Shown in pieces: positions 7,803 through 16,890 of a stretch of DNA of 64,000 bases. The translations under genes were made by a program, and so were the position numbers. How positions within the stretch are numbered: the first letter of the stretch is position 1; each line of letters begins with the position of its first letter. The stretch is from Microbispora hainanensis. Its GTDB lineage: Bacteria; Actinomycetota; Actinomycetes; Streptosporangiales; Streptosporangiaceae. The stretch covers positions 1,984,001 to 2,048,000 of the forward strand of contig NZ_CP108086.1 of the NCBI RefSeq assembly GCF_036186745.1, read 5' to 3'. The notes under the pieces are model-generated. The model was given only the letters and a program-made list of their open reading frames with translations, ran no database searches and had not been told where the DNA came from.

Positions 7803-9280
7803 CGGTAGGTCGCCTCGTCAAGCCCGCTCAACGTGGGGTCGTAGGAAACGTCGCCGACGTCGTACATCGAGGTCATCCAGTGATAGAAGTTGTCGCCCCG
7901 GTCGCGCAGCACCTGGTAGAGCCGCCGCATCAGCCGTCCGCGCACCTCCGCCATCTCGGGGTGGTTGTAGACGTTGAGCAGCTCGTCCGGGTCGGTGAGC
8001 AGGTCGTACAGCTCGTTGGTGGAGTCGGGGTTGACGACCAGCTTGTAGCGGTCTGTCCTGATCATCCGCTGCGGGTACGGGAAGTGGTGCCCGTGGAACT
8101 CGCAGACGATGTCCTCCTCCCACGGCACCTCGCGGGTGGAGGCCAGCGGCACGAGGCTGCGCGAGTCGACCGCCGGGGCGGGGTCGATCCCGGCCAGCTC
8201 CAGGATCGTCGCCGTGCAGTCCAGCAGGCTGACGAACTCGGTGCGGACGACCCCGGGCTCCTGGCCGGGGATCCGCAGCAGGCCGGGCGTGCGGTAGATG
8301 TCCTCGTACATCGCCGGGCCCTTGTCGTGCAGCCGGTGGGCGCCGGTGAACTCGCCGTGGTCGCAGGTGAAGAACACGGCCGTGTCGTCGTCCAGGCCGA
8401 GGCGCCGCATGGCGTCCATGACCCGGCCGATCTCCATGTCGATGAGCGCGACGTAGCCCCAGTAGACCGCGATGAGCTTGCGCGTCACCTCAAGCGGCAT
8501 GGTGTCGAACGTCCAGTGCGCGCTGTAGTTGGCCTGCACCGGCGGCTTGCCGGCGAAGGTCTCGGCGATCGACTTGGGCAACTCGACCAGCTCCGGGTCG
8601 AACATGTCGAAATACTCGTCCGGCACGATGTACGGCAGGTGCGGCCCGAAGAAGTTGAGCTGCAGGAAGAACGGCTTCGGCTCGGCGGCGTACCGCTCCA
8701 GCATCTCGATCGCCCGGGTGGCGAGGTAGTGCTCGAACGTCGCCTCGACCGGCTGGCGCAGCCGCGCGGCGAGCAGGTTGCCCGGCCCGCCGTTCGGCAG
8801 CGTGCCGCGGATGCGGTCGTGGATCTCGTACGGCGGCAGGTCGTTGGCCTTGAGATAGTCCAGGTAGTCGGGGTGGTCGACGGGGTTGTGCCACCCGGGC
8901 AGGTCGGGCCCGTCGAACCCGAAGTCGGCCGCCCGCCGGTGGTGCCCGACGTGCCACTTGCCGATGAGCCCGCAGTTGTATCCGGCGTCGCGCAGGGCCG
9001 TGGAGAACGTCCACTGGTCGCCGGGCAGGTCCTCGATGTAGCCGACGTTCCGCTCGTGGTTGGCGAGCAGCTTGTGCCGGAACGGCGCCTGCCCGGTGAG
9101 CAGGCTCGCCCGCGCCGGCGTGCAGATCGCGGTGGGGGTGTACCAGCGGTCGAATCGCGTCCCGGTCCGGGCCAGCTCGTCCAGCACCGGGGTGGCGGCG
9201 AGGCGGTTGCCGTACGCGCCCAGGGTGTCGGCCCGGTGCTGGTCGGTCATCAGGAACAGGACGTTCACCGGACGCGTCAT
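7799..9280 (-). CDS. Type I sulfatase (formylglycine-dependent), second of pair
   Basis: 493-residue sulfatase. The landmarks are LFLMTDQH (metal ligand region), C53-T-P-A-R followed by ASLLTG (formylglycine site), GKWHVGHHRRAADFGFDG, QLNFFGPHLPY, and TCDHGEFTGAHRLHDKG (second metal site). It also has no signal peptide. It differs clearly from its neighbour in the insert regions, so the two probably remove sulfate from different positions or sugars. ATG 9280 overlaps the binding-protein stop by 4 bases, and its stop overlaps the next sulfatase start by 4 bases, so the genes are translationally coupled. Confidence 0.93.
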   Translation of the reverse strand: MTRPVNVLFLMTDQHRADTLGAYGNRLAATPVLDELARTGTRFDRWYTPTAICTPARASLLTGQAPFRHKLLANHERNVGYIEDLPGDQWTFSTALRDAGYNCGLIGKWHVGHHRRAADFGFDGPDLPGWHNPVDHPDYLDYLKANDLPPYEIHDRIRGTLPNGGPGNLLAARLRQPVEATFEHYLATRAIEMLERYAAEPKPFFLQLNFFGPHLPYIVPDEYFDMFDPELVELPKSIAETFAGKPPVQANYSAHWTFDTMPLEVTRKLIAVYWGYVALIDMEIGRVMDAMRRLGLDDDTAVFFTCDHGEFTGAHRLHDKGPAMYEDIYRTPGLLRIPGQEPGVVRTEFVSLLDCTATILELAGIDPAPAVDSRSLVPLASTREVPWEEDIVCEFHGHHFPYPQRMIRTDRYKLVVNPDSTNELYDLLTDPDELLNVYNHPEMAEVRGRLMRRLYQVLRDRGDNFYHWMTSMYDVGDVSYDPTLSGLDEATYR

Positions 9281-10269
9281 TGGGCGGCGCCCGTGAACAG
9301 ATCGCCGGTGTAGTACGTCTTCGGGTCGACGGCCGAGGGCAGCTTGCCCGCGCTGACGAAGTAGTCGCCCATCCCGCTGAGCCACTTGTCGATCGTCCCG
9401 TCCTTGGTGTAGCCGTCGAGGTCGGACAGCGACAGCACCTTCGAGTTCGCGGCGTCGGCCTTGACCTGGTCGGCGGGCAGCTTCAGCATCTCGGCGGTCG
9501 CGGCCACGGTCTCGTCGAGGTGCTCGCTGCGATATTGGATGGCGTCGCGCAGCACGCCGATGACCTTCTCGGTCTTGTCCTTCTCCTTGGCGACGACGTC
9601 GTTGCCGGCGACGAACGCGGTCGGGAACGACACGGTGTCGGCGAAGTCCTCGTTCTTGGCCAGCTCGACCAGGTCGGGCACGGTCTTCTTGATCGTGGAG
9701 ATGGCCGGATACCAGAAGCCTGCCGCGTCGATCTGCTTGGAGGTGAACGCCGACACGATCGTGGACGCGTCCATCGGGACGATCTTGACGTCGTCCTTGG
9801 TCATCCCGGCCTTCTTCAGCGCGAGGGTGAGGATCATGTCGCCGGAGGTGCCCTCGGGCACGCCGATCGTCTTGCCCTTCAGCTGGTCCATCGACGTGAT
9901 GCCGGCCTGGGCGATGACGCGGTCGGCGTTGCCGAGCGTGTTCAGCGCGACGACCTTGGCCTTGCCGGACGCGGGGAGCCACATGGCGCCGGGGCCGATG
10001 TAGCCGAAGTCGAGGTCGCCGGTGCCCAGCGCCTGGATCTGCAGCGGGCCGTTGGTGAACACGCTGACCTTGGGATCGAGGCCGTGCTTCTTCCACAGGC
10101 CCTGCTTGTCGGCGACGGCGAGCAGGCTCGCGCCGTTGAAGTCGGCGATGTAGCCGAAGTTCACGTGGGTGGCGCCGTCCGCACCGCCCGACCCGGCGGA
10201 GTCCGACCCGCAGGCCGCCGCCGACAGTGCCATGACGACCGCCGCGGCGGCCAGGAGGGTCTTCTTCAT
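9277..10269 (-). CDS. ABC transporter substrate-binding lipoprotein, SsuA/TauA/NMT1 type
   Basis: 330-residue lipoprotein with signal peptide [20 protein letters not shown] (lipobox cysteine 20) and a periplasmic-binding fold of the nitrate/sulfonate/taurine class (VNFGYIADFNGASLLAVADK, LGTGDLDFGYIG, LKGKTIGVPEGTSGDMIL). Members bind sulfonates, sulfate esters, nitrate or thiamin precursors. In this operon, with two sulfatases, an organic sulfate ester is the most economical guess (inference). The start overlaps the ATPase stop and the stop overlaps the sulfatase start, each by 4 bases. Confidence 0.93.
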   Translation of the reverse strand: MKKTLLAAAAVVMALSAAACGSDSAGSGGADGATHVNFGYIADFNGASLLAVADKQGLWKKHGLDPKVSVFTNGPLQIQALGTGDLDFGYIGPGAMWLPASGKAKVVALNTLGNADRVIAQAGITSMDQLKGKTIGVPEGTSGDMILTLALKKAGMTKDDVKIVPMDASTIVSAFTSKQIDAAGFWYPAISTIKKTVPDLVELAKNEDFADTVSFPTAFVAGNDVVAKEKDKTEKVIGVLRDAIQYRSEHLDETVAATAEMLKLPADQVKADAANSKVLSLSDLDGYTKDGTIDKWLSGMGDYFVSAGKLPSAVDPKTYYTGDLFTGAAQ

Positions 10270-11051
10270 TTCGCGGGCTCCTTGATCTGCCGCTGGTGGT
10301 ACACCGCATGCCAGACGCGGTTGCGCAGCGCCCCGAACTCGGGGCTCAGCCGCATGTCCTCGTCGCGCGGATAGGGAAGATCGACGTCGATGATCTCGGC
10401 GATGCGGCCCGGCCTGGCGGCCATGACGACCACCCGGTTGGCGAGGAACACCGCCTCGTCGACGTCGTGGGTGATGAACATGACCGTCCGCCGCTCCTTG
10501 CTCCAGGTCTCCAGGAGCTGCTCCTGGAGCCGCACCCGGGTCAGCGCGTCCAGGGCGCCGAAGGGCTCGTCCATGAGCAGGATCGACGGGTTCACCGCGT
10601 ACGCGCGGGCGATCGCGCAGCGCTGCTTCATGCCGCCGGACAGCGTCTTGGGCAGCGCGTCGGCGAACTGCTCCAGGCCGACCAGGCGGATGAAGTGCTC
10701 GGCCCGCTCGCGCCGCTCCGCCTTGGGGACCTTGGCGGTGCGCATGCCGAACTCGACGTTCTCGCGGACGGTCAGCCACGGGAACAACGCGTACTGCTGG
10801 AAGATGACGCCGCGCTCGGGGCCGGGGCCGGTGACCGGCTTCCCGTCCACCAGCGCGGCGCCGCCGGTGGGCTGCTCCAGCCCGGCGAGGATGTTGAGCA
10901 GCGTGCTCTTGCCGCAGCCGGAGGGGCCCACGACGGTCACGAACTCGTTGTCGGCGATGTCCAGCGAGACGCCGCCGAGCGCGACGAACGGCTCCTTCCC
11001 CACCGGGAAGACCTTCTGCACGTCGCGTACGGAAATCTTGGGAGTGCTCAT
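10266..11051 (-). CDS. ABC transporter ATP-binding protein, SsuB/TauB type
   Basis: 261-residue ATPase energising the importer. Walker A is GPSGCGKST (43-51), the signature is LSGGMKQR, Walker B is [12 protein letters not shown], and the H-loop is in [10 protein letters not shown]. The C-terminal extension with RPGRI...YPR is typical of the nitrate/sulfonate/taurine subfamily. ATG 11051 overlaps the permease stop by 4 bases. Confidence 0.95.
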   Translation of the reverse strand: MSTPKISVRDVQKVFPVGKEPFVALGGVSLDIADNEFVTVVGPSGCGKSTLLNILAGLEQPTGGAALVDGKPVTGPGPERGVIFQQYALFPWLTVRENVEFGMRTAKVPKAERRERAEHFIRLVGLEQFADALPKTLSGGMKQRCAIARAYAVNPSILLMDEPFGALDALTRVRLQEQLLETWSKERRTVMFITHDVDEAVFLANRVVVMAARPGRIAEIIDVDLPYPRDEDMRLSPEFGALRNRVWHAVYHQRQIKEPAK

Positions 11052-11848
11052 CGGTTCTCCTGCCAGGCCGTCAGCTTGTTGCCGGCGATCATGAGCAGCC
11101 GGTCCATGATCAGGCCGAGGACCCCGATCGCGATGATGCCGACGAAGATCGTCGGAAGGTCGTAGTAGAGCTGCGCGCTCTGCATCCGGTGGCCGAGCCC
11201 GGCCTGCGCGGCCAGGAGCTCGGCGGCCACCAGCGTGCCCCAGGCCGAGCCGAGCCCGACCCGCATGCCCACGAGGATGAACGGCGTCGAGGCCGGCACC
11301 ACGACGCGGCGGAAGATGGTCCCGTCGCCCGCGCCGAGCACCCGCGCGGCGTTGATCAGCGTCTTGTCCACGTTGACCACGCCCTGATAGGTGGAGATGA
11401 CGCAGGACAGGAACGCCGCCAGGAAGATGACGAAGATCTTCGGGCTCTCGCCGATGCCCATCAGCACGAGCACCAGCGGCAGCATCGCCAGCGGCGGGAT
11501 CGTGCGGAAGAACTGGATCCACGGCTCGAACAGGCCGCGGGCCACCGTGTACCACCCCATGACGAAGCCGACGATCACCGCCGCGACCGAGCCGAGGGCG
11601 AACCCCGCGAGCACGCGCCCGAGCGAGGCGCCGACGTCGGTGGCGAGCGTGCCGTCCTGGATCATCTTCCAGGCGGCAGAGACGACCTCGGCGGGAGTGG
11701 GGAACTGGAGCCCGGCCAGGGACAGCCCCCACCAGATCGCGATCCCGGCCACGATCGAGATGATGTTGAGGACCAGGAAGGTCCGGTTCTTGCGCGGCCG
11801 GGCGGGGGCGTTGCCGTCCCTCGTGGCGCCCGCACTGGTCACGGCCAC
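11048..11848 (-). CDS. ABC transporter permease, SsuC/TauC type
   Basis: 266-residue inner-membrane permease with about six helices and the cytoplasmic EAA-type loop ([20 protein letters not shown]) near residue 165. GTG 11848 is chosen because it shares a base with the TAG of the ROK gene (TAGTG), matching the coupling seen throughout the operon. A second in-frame GTG lies 2 codons on (11842). The pairing with an SsuA-type lipoprotein indicates import of a sulfonate or sulfate ester. Confidence 0.93.
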   Translation of the reverse strand: MAVTSAGATRDGNAPARPRKNRTFLVLNIISIVAGIAIWWGLSLAGLQFPTPAEVVSAAWKMIQDGTLATDVGASLGRVLAGFALGSVAAVIVGFVMGWYTVARGLFEPWIQFFRTIPPLAMLPLVLVLMGIGESPKIFVIFLAAFLSCVISTYQGVVNVDKTLINAARVLGAGDGTIFRRVVVPASTPFILVGMRVGLGSAWGTLVAAELLAAQAGLGHRMQSAQLYYDLPTIFVGIIAIGVLGLIMDRLLMIAGNKLTAWQENR

Positions 11849-13023
11849 TATCGGCCTCCGTCCGTCGTGACGTTCGCTTCGTATCCGGCGAGCAGCGGCG
11901 ACTCGTGGAACAGGGCGGCGATGGCCCCGCGCGCCCCTCCGTCGTCCGAGAGCAGGGCGGGGCGGATCACCGGCGCCGCGTCGGTGCGCCACGACAGCTC
12001 GTAGGTGACCGTGTCGGCGACCTGGCGCAGCAGGGCCGGAGCGACCCGGATGATCTCGCCGCCGAGCACGATCTCGTCGGGGTTGAGTGTCATGGCCGCC
12101 GTGCCGAGCACCCGGCCGACCGCCGTGCCGGCCTCGCGGAGCACCTGGTCGACGGTCGGATGGGCGATCTCGACCGCGGCCTTCAGGTCGTCGAGCGTGT
12201 CGACGGGCACGCCCAGCTCGCGGCACCGCCCGAGGATCGCCGGCACCGACGCCACGGTCTCCACGCATCCGTTCTTGCCGCACCGGCACCGCGCGCCGCC
12301 GGGGACCGCGGTCACGTGGCCGAGCTCCCCCGCGTAGCCGTTGGCGCCCTTGACGAGCTGCCCGCCCACCACCAGGCCGCCACCGACGCCGTCCGAAAGG
12401 CGCAGGTAGATGAGGTCGCGTACGGAGTCGGACTGGGCGTGCAGTGCCTCGGCCAGCCCGGCGAAGCGCACGTTGTTGTCCACGATCACACCGGCGTGGA
12501 AGCGGGTGGCGAACACCTCCGCCACACCGTCGGCGCGCGAGCGGTCGCCCCAGCCCGGCACGCCGACGGCGATCGCCTGAAGCGCGCCGTAGTGGACGCC
12601 GGTGTCGGCGCTCAGCCGGTCGATCAGCGCGAGCCCGGCGTCGAGGCGCTCGGGCCACTGCGCCGACTCCTCATAGCGGGCGGTCCCGGACGCGATGATG
12701 TCGTGCGCGGCATCGGCCACCAGGACGTTCACGCGGCGGTGGCCGAAGTCGACGCCCATGTACTGCCCGGAGGCCGGGTCGAGCGCGAGCCGCTCGGCCG
12801 GCCGGCCGCTGCCGACCCGCTCCACGGCGTCGGTGTCGACGACGCGGATGGCCCCGCGGCCGAGGAGATCGCTGGTGATCTCGGAGACCGTGGTGCGCGA
12901 CAGGCCGACCCGGGCCGCGATCTCGTTGCGGCTCTGTGCGCCGTTCTGGCGGAGCACGCGCAGCACCCGCTCCTCATGGGAGCGGCGCACGAGGGCATGC
13001 ACGCCGTTGGGGGTCGGTGACAC
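11848..13023 (-). CDS. ROK-family transcriptional regulator
   Basis: 391-residue ROK repressor. An N-terminal winged helix-turn-helix (about 15-65, [20 protein letters not shown]) precedes a sugar-kinase-like ROK domain with the nucleotide-loop remnant [15 protein letters not shown] and the Zn motif [11 protein letters not shown] regulators usually sense a sugar or sugar phosphate. As the first gene of a sulfatase/importer operon it implies the ligand is sugar-like, for example a desulfated sugar (inference). GTG 13023 lies about 7 bases after a good -10 box, with no Shine-Dalgarno, so the transcript is probably leaderless. Confidence 0.93.
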   Translation of the reverse strand: MSPTPNGVHALVRRSHEERVLRVLRQNGAQSRNEIAARVGLSRTTVSEITSDLLGRGAIRVVDTDAVERVGSGRPAERLALDPASGQYMGVDFGHRRVNVLVADAAHDIIASGTARYEESAQWPERLDAGLALIDRLSADTGVHYGALQAIAVGVPGWGDRSRADGVAEVFATRFHAGVIVDNNVRFAGLAEALHAQSDSVRDLIYLRLSDGVGGGLVVGGQLVKGANGYAGELGHVTAVPGGARCRCGKNGCVETVASVPAILGRCRELGVPVDTLDDLKAAVEIAHPTVDQVLREAGTAVGRVLGTAAMTLNPDEIVLGGEIIRVAPALLRQVADTVTYELSWRTDAAPVIRPALLSDDGGARGAIAALFHESPLLAGYEANVTTDGGR

Positions 13024-13075
13024 GCTGGAAACCTAAGGTTCGCCCGTTTTTTACGTCAACCATCCGACAAAAAGA
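13024..13075 (-). promoter_or_regulatory. Promoter and possible operator of the sulfatase operon
   Basis: On the minus strand a -35 TTGACG (13054-13059) is separated by 18 bases from a -10 TAGGTT (13030-13035), ending about 6 bases before the GTG. The -35 overlaps an imperfect inverted repeat (TTTTTGTC ... GACGTAAAAAA, 13046-13075), a suitable position for autorepression by the ROK protein. The remaining stretch to about 13176 shows no gene. Confidence 0.55.
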
Positions 13076-13176
13076 ATCGGTAAATCTGCCCGATGCCTGA
13101 CGAAACCCTCTGACCAGCACGGACACCTCCCCGACACACACACCAAGGCATCCTGCCGCATCCGCCTGAAGCTCCT

Positions 13177-14981
13177 GAGGCCGCTGGGACACGGGATTAC
13201 CACCTGACGTACGCGCTCTCCAGGGGCGGCGTCGGGCTCGCGACCGGCCCGCACCCGACCGGGCCCTGGACCGACCACGGCATGATCGTCCCCGCGGGCG
13301 GCAGCGGCTGCCCGACGGGCAACATCGACCAGGCCATGTTCACCGACGTCAACGGCGACAACTACCTCTACTGGGGCAGCTACGACACCATCTGCGGCGC
13401 GAAGATGAACGCCGAGGCGACCGCGGTCACCGGCCCGGTCACGCAGATCGCCCGCGGACGCCGCATGGAGGGCGGCTTCGTCGTCCGGCACGACGACAGG
13501 TACTACCTGTTCTACTCCGACGCCGGGTGCTGCGACGGGGCGTTCAGCGGCTACACGGTCAAGGTCGGCCGCGCCGACAGCCCCCTCGGGCCGTTCACCA
13601 CCCCGACCGGTGTCGACCTCATGGACCTGACCAGCAAGGACGGCATCGTCCTCGCGGCCAGCGGCAACGGCTGGGTCGGCCCGGGCCACAACGCCGTCCA
13701 GACCGACCTCAGCGGGCAGGACTGGCTCGTCTACCACGCGATTCCCTCGTCGGCCCCCGAGTTCGGGCCGGTCACGACGACCTGGGGCACGACGATCAGC
13801 AACCTGAGCCGGCGTCCCCTCATGATCGACCGGCTCGACTGGATCGACGGCTGGCCGGTCGTACGGGCCGGGGCCGGGCCGTCCACCGGGGCGCAGCCTG
13901 CGCCGGTCACCACCTGGACCGTGGGCGGCACGTTCAACGAGGGCAAGGCCGGGTGGACCGGGCCGTGGAAGCTCGCCTCCGATCCCGACTCGCTCGGCCA
14001 CCTCACCGGCAAGGGCTCGACCAGCGAGCTCAGCGACGACCTGGTCCGGGGCGACGTCCGTGTGGAGGCCGACCTGCGGCTGCGCGAGAGCGGCACCGCC
14101 GCCGGGCTGATCATCACCCGCGAGAACGGCGCGAAGGACATCACCGCGTGGCTCGACCGCGAGCGCGGCGAGCTCGTCGTCACGGCCAAGGTGCACGGCA
14201 GAACGACGACGGCGCGCAGCCCGCGGACGCCCCCGCGTCCGGCGCCATCGGGGTGACCACCCGAGGTCCGGCCGACGCCGACAACGTGGGCGCCGCGCCG
14301 CTCTACCGGCCGGTGACCGAGCGGGTGCCCGACCCCGTCCTCGGCAGGCGGCTTCCGGCGTACTCCGACGAGTTCGACGGCACCGGCTCGCCCACCGGCT
14401 GGACGAAGGTCCGCAACCCGTCGGCCACCCTGTCGAACGGCTCCCTCGTCTGGCCGACCCAGAACGCCGAGCTGTTCCAGGGCGACAACACCGCGTCGAT
14501 CCTGCTCCGCGACGCGCCGCAGGGCGACTTCGCCGTCGAGACGAAGCTCACCTTCGACGGCACGAAGGGCAACCAGCAGGCCGGTCTGCTGCTGTACGAG
14601 AACGACGACCGGTGGCTGAAGCTGACGCACACGGTCCTGCCCCTCAACCAGGGCAACGGGGCGGTGCTGCACCAGACCGAGTTCGGCAAGGAGGGCCCGC
14701 GCCCCGGCACCACCCCGCCCACCGCCGTCGCCAACGCGCCGATGTTCGGCGGCCCGGCCGCGCAGACCACCTGGCTGCGACTGCTCTACCACTACGACCA
14801 GGAGAACGGCGAGCACGACGTCAGGATGGCGTCGAGCACCGACGGCACCCACTGGATCTGGGGCGGCACCTGGTCGCTCCCGCGCACCGGGCCGGTGCGG
14901 ATCGGCCTGATCTCGATGAACGCGGCGGGCGCCACCGCGACGTTCGACTACCTGCGGACCTACGAGGTGACCAGCCGATAA
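13177..14981 (+). pseudogene. GH43-family glycosidase, 5'-truncated and frameshifted
   Basis: Homology begins abruptly (DYHLTYALSRGGVGLATGPH from 13195) in the middle of the five-bladed propeller. The signal peptide, first blade and catalytic base expected upstream are missing, and only the 120 bp before it separates it from the ROK promoter. The first frame runs through GNIDQAMFTDVNGDNYLYWG and a Trp/Asp-rich core to a premature TGA at 14254-14256. The gene continues in another frame from about 14205-14230 to the TAA at 14979-14981. That second part carries a concanavalin-like C-terminal domain (YSDEFDGTGSPTGWTKVRNP). A single-base indel between about 14200 and 14240 is implied, so two independent lesions make loss of function likely. 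Confidence 0.8.
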
Positions 14982-14989
14982 CCGGCGAC

Positions 14990-15018
14990 CGGCCGCCCCT
15001 TCACCCGAGGGGCGGCCG
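14990..15018 (+). terminator. Hairpin terminator after the GH43 pseudogene
   Basis: Perfect 11-bp stem CGGCCGCCCCT / AGGGGCGGCCG with a 7-base loop, 9 bases after the stop and followed by TT. Confidence 0.8.
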
Positions 15019-15098
15019 TTCCATGCCCGGGGAATGATCCGCTGCGAATTCCGCCGGAGCCGGGACGCGGGCACGCGAGCGGGGTAGGAGGCACGTCG

Positions 15099-15479
15099 AT
15101 GCCGATCATCCACACCCGCACGCGATCCCCTGGCGCCCTTCGCCGACGGCCCGCGCCGGCCCCGGCCCTGGCGCTCGCCCTCGCGCTCGCCCTCGCGCCG
15201 GCTCTCACTCTGGTCGCACCGCTGGACGCGTACGCCTCGGGCGGCGACGGCAACGGGAACCGCTCGGCCGTACGCGTGGGCAACGGCTCGGAAAACCGCA
15301 ACCTGGTGACGATCGGCAGCACCCGCCTGCGCGGCGTCCTCCACCAGTTCTCGTCGGGCGTGGGCGGGGTCAGCAGCGTGCAGGGCGGCCTGTGCCGGCC
15401 GCGCGGCCGGTTCTGCACGCTGTCGCAGCACATCAAGTCCCGCGGCCCGGCGGGCGACGAGTCCGAAGGCGGGCGGTGA
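15099..15479 (+). CDS. Small secreted Cys-pair protein, paralog 1 of 4
   Basis: 126-residue secreted protein of unknown function. A long Ala/Leu signal peptide (about 1-46, ending DAYAS) precedes a mature part with VRVGNGSENRNLVTIGSTRL, GVGGVSSVQGG and a terminal disulfide-type motif CRPRGRFCTLSQ. It shares this order with the next three genes. GGAGG lies at good distance before ATG 15099. No catalytic motif is visible. The low-complexity Gly/Asn-rich pattern suggests a short beta-rich structural or surface protein (inference). Confidence 0.8.
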   Translation: MPIIHTRTRSPGALRRRPAPAPALALALALALAPALTLVAPLDAYASGGDGNGNRSAVRVGNGSENRNLVTIGSTRLRGVLHQFSSGVGGVSSVQGGLCRPRGRFCTLSQHIKSRGPAGDESEGGR

Positions 15480-15486
15480 GCCGCTG

Positions 15487-15801
15487 ATGCGCGGCGGTCT
15501 CGCCCTGGTGGCGGCCACGGTGATGACGGCGGCGCTGGCCGCGCACGCGACGGTCGCGCACGCCGCCACCCAGACGGCAGGGAGCGGCGACCGCAACGGC
15601 AACACCGCCGGCGTCCGCGTCGGCAACGGGATCCGAAACGTCAGCCAGCTGACGGTGGGCAGCGCGCGGAACGGGTCCGGCATCCAGCACAGGACGATCG
15701 GCGTCGGCGGCGTGGCGAACGGGCAGAGCATCATCTGCCGCCGGGGAGCGCGCCTCTGCAAGCTGACCCAGCGACTGCGGGGATCGCTCCAAGAGAGCTA
15801 G
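15487..15801 (+). CDS. Small secreted Cys-pair protein, paralog 2 of 4
   Basis: 104-residue secreted protein with signal peptide (about 1-27, ending AHA). Its mature part reads RNGNTAGVRVGNGIRNVSQL, then IQHRTIGVGGVANGQ and CRRGARLCKLTQ. It aligns with paralog 1 along the whole mature region. It starts 7 bases after the stop of paralog 1, so the two are one transcript. Function unknown. Confidence 0.8.
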   Translation: MRGGLALVAATVMTAALAAHATVAHAATQTAGSGDRNGNTAGVRVGNGIRNVSQLTVGSARNGSGIQHRTIGVGGVANGQSIICRRGARLCKLTQRLRGSLQES

Positions 15802-15939
15802 GTCGGAAGATCCTTACGTTGGGGGGTCCTAATCCTCCTTCAGTGACCGTGACGGGCGCGTGCGTGCGGGGTAGATGCCCGGCAGATCCACACACGGACG
15901 GATCTGTTCGACGGTCACCGGGGGAAGGCACAGGAGAAC

Positions 15940-16359
15940 ATGGCTCGTCACAGGGCTCATCTCAGGGCTCACGACACGAGACGGCACGCGCTCACCAGCT
16001 CCGCGGCGCGGCTGCTGGCGCTGACCGCGCTCGCGGTCGCAGGCGCGGGCGTCGCGCTCTCTCCGCTGCTCTCCCCCGCCGACGCGGCGACCCTCCGGGG
16101 GCGGGGCGGCGGTGGCGGCGGGAACGGCGCCGATTCGCGGTACGTGTTCAACAACGGCCAGAACAACCTGAACTCCCTGCTCGTCGGCGACGCGTGGAAC
16201 GCGGCGGGCACTCAGCAGATCGTCTCCGGCGTGGACGCGTCGGTGAACACCCAGGCGTCCAACTGCAGGCGCAGGCCCGGCTGCAAGGGCGCCCAGAACC
16301 TGCGGGGCCACATGCGGAGCTCCCCCAGGACGAGCGGCACGGTGATCATCGGACGCTGA
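15940..16359 (+). CDS. Small secreted Cys-pair protein, paralog 3 of 4 (divergent)
   Basis: 139-residue protein with a basic N-terminus, a signal peptide to about residue 49 (SPADA) and a Gly-rich stretch. The mature part has FNNGQNNLNSLLVGDAWNAA, QQIVSGVDASVNTQ and the cysteine pair CRRRPGC. The cysteine loop is shorter and the VGNG element is replaced by NNGQNN, so it is the most divergent copy. GGAGA precedes ATG 15940. Its TGA is within the first degenerate copy of an 18-bp tandem repeat. Confidence 0.75.
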   Translation: MARHRAHLRAHDTRRHALTSSAARLLALTALAVAGAGVALSPLLSPADAATLRGRGGGGGGNGADSRYVFNNGQNNLNSLLVGDAWNAAGTQQIVSGVDASVNTQASNCRRRPGCKGAQNLRGHMRSSPRTSGTVIIGR

Positions 16360-16368
16360 CACCTCGGG

Positions 16369-16440
16369 GCCGACACAGCATCGGGGGCCGACACAGCATC
16401 GGAGGCCGACACAGCATCGGAGGCCGACACAGCATCGGGC
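16369..16440. repeat. 18-bp tandem repeat, four copies
   Basis: Unit GCCGACACAGCATCGGGG at 16369, 16387, 16405 and 16423 with only G/A/C changes at the end of the unit. The preceding 15 bases containing the stop codon (GCTGACACCTCGGGG) are a shortened version of the unit. No spacers are present, so this is not a CRISPR array. Confidence 0.95.
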
Positions 16441-16559
16441 GCCGACGCGCGGCGAAACGGCCGAGAACATGGCGGGACACGGACGCGGGAAGACGCCGTC
16501 CGCGCCCGGCCGGACGCTACGGTGTGACGAGATTCCGGGCGGGCGGACGGGTGGTGGCG

Positions 16560-16883
16560 ATGCTTCTTTCACACAGCGCATCTGGGCGTGTCCCGCTGTT
16601 CGCCGTCGTCCTCGTCGCGGCCGCCGCCGCGCAGGCCCTGCTCACCGCTCCCGCGTACGCGCGGGCCGGGCGGGGCGACGGGGACGGCCCCACCTCCGTA
16701 GGGAACGGCACGCGCAACCGGAACATCGTCAACCTGCACAGCCCCACCCGCAATCGCGGCCACCAGCACACGGCGGCCAGCACCGCGGGCGGGGCCACCA
16801 ACGTGGAGGACGGTTTCTGCCGCCGCACCAGGAACTGCGACATCAAGCAGAACATCGTGGTCGCCGTCGCCGCGCCCCTGTGA
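16560..16883 (+). CDS. Small secreted Cys-pair protein, paralog 4 of 4
   Basis: 107-residue secreted protein. Its signal peptide runs to about residue 35 (APAYA). The mature sequence has TSVGNGTRNRNIVNLHSPTR, NRGHQH, GGATNVEDG and CRRTRNCDIKQN, clearly the same family as the copies at 15099 and 15487. ATG 16560 is chosen; GTG codons at 16551/16554 would add three residues. A GC-rich 200-bp gap with tandem repeats separates it from paralog 3. Confidence 0.75.
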   Translation: MLLSHSASGRVPLFAVVLVAAAAAQALLTAPAYARAGRGDGDGPTSVGNGTRNRNIVNLHSPTRNRGHQHTAASTAGGATNVEDGFCRRTRNCDIKQNIVVAVAAPL

Positions 16884-16890
16884 ACGACCT

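Noticed and set aside
13731-15761. Long minus-strand frame across the GH43 pseudogene and small secreted proteins
   Set aside because: Composition is that of an antisense frame; the plus-strand genes have signal peptides, RBSs and family motifs.
16369-16440. Possible CRISPR-like array
   Set aside because: Units are directly adjacent with no spacers and no cas genes.
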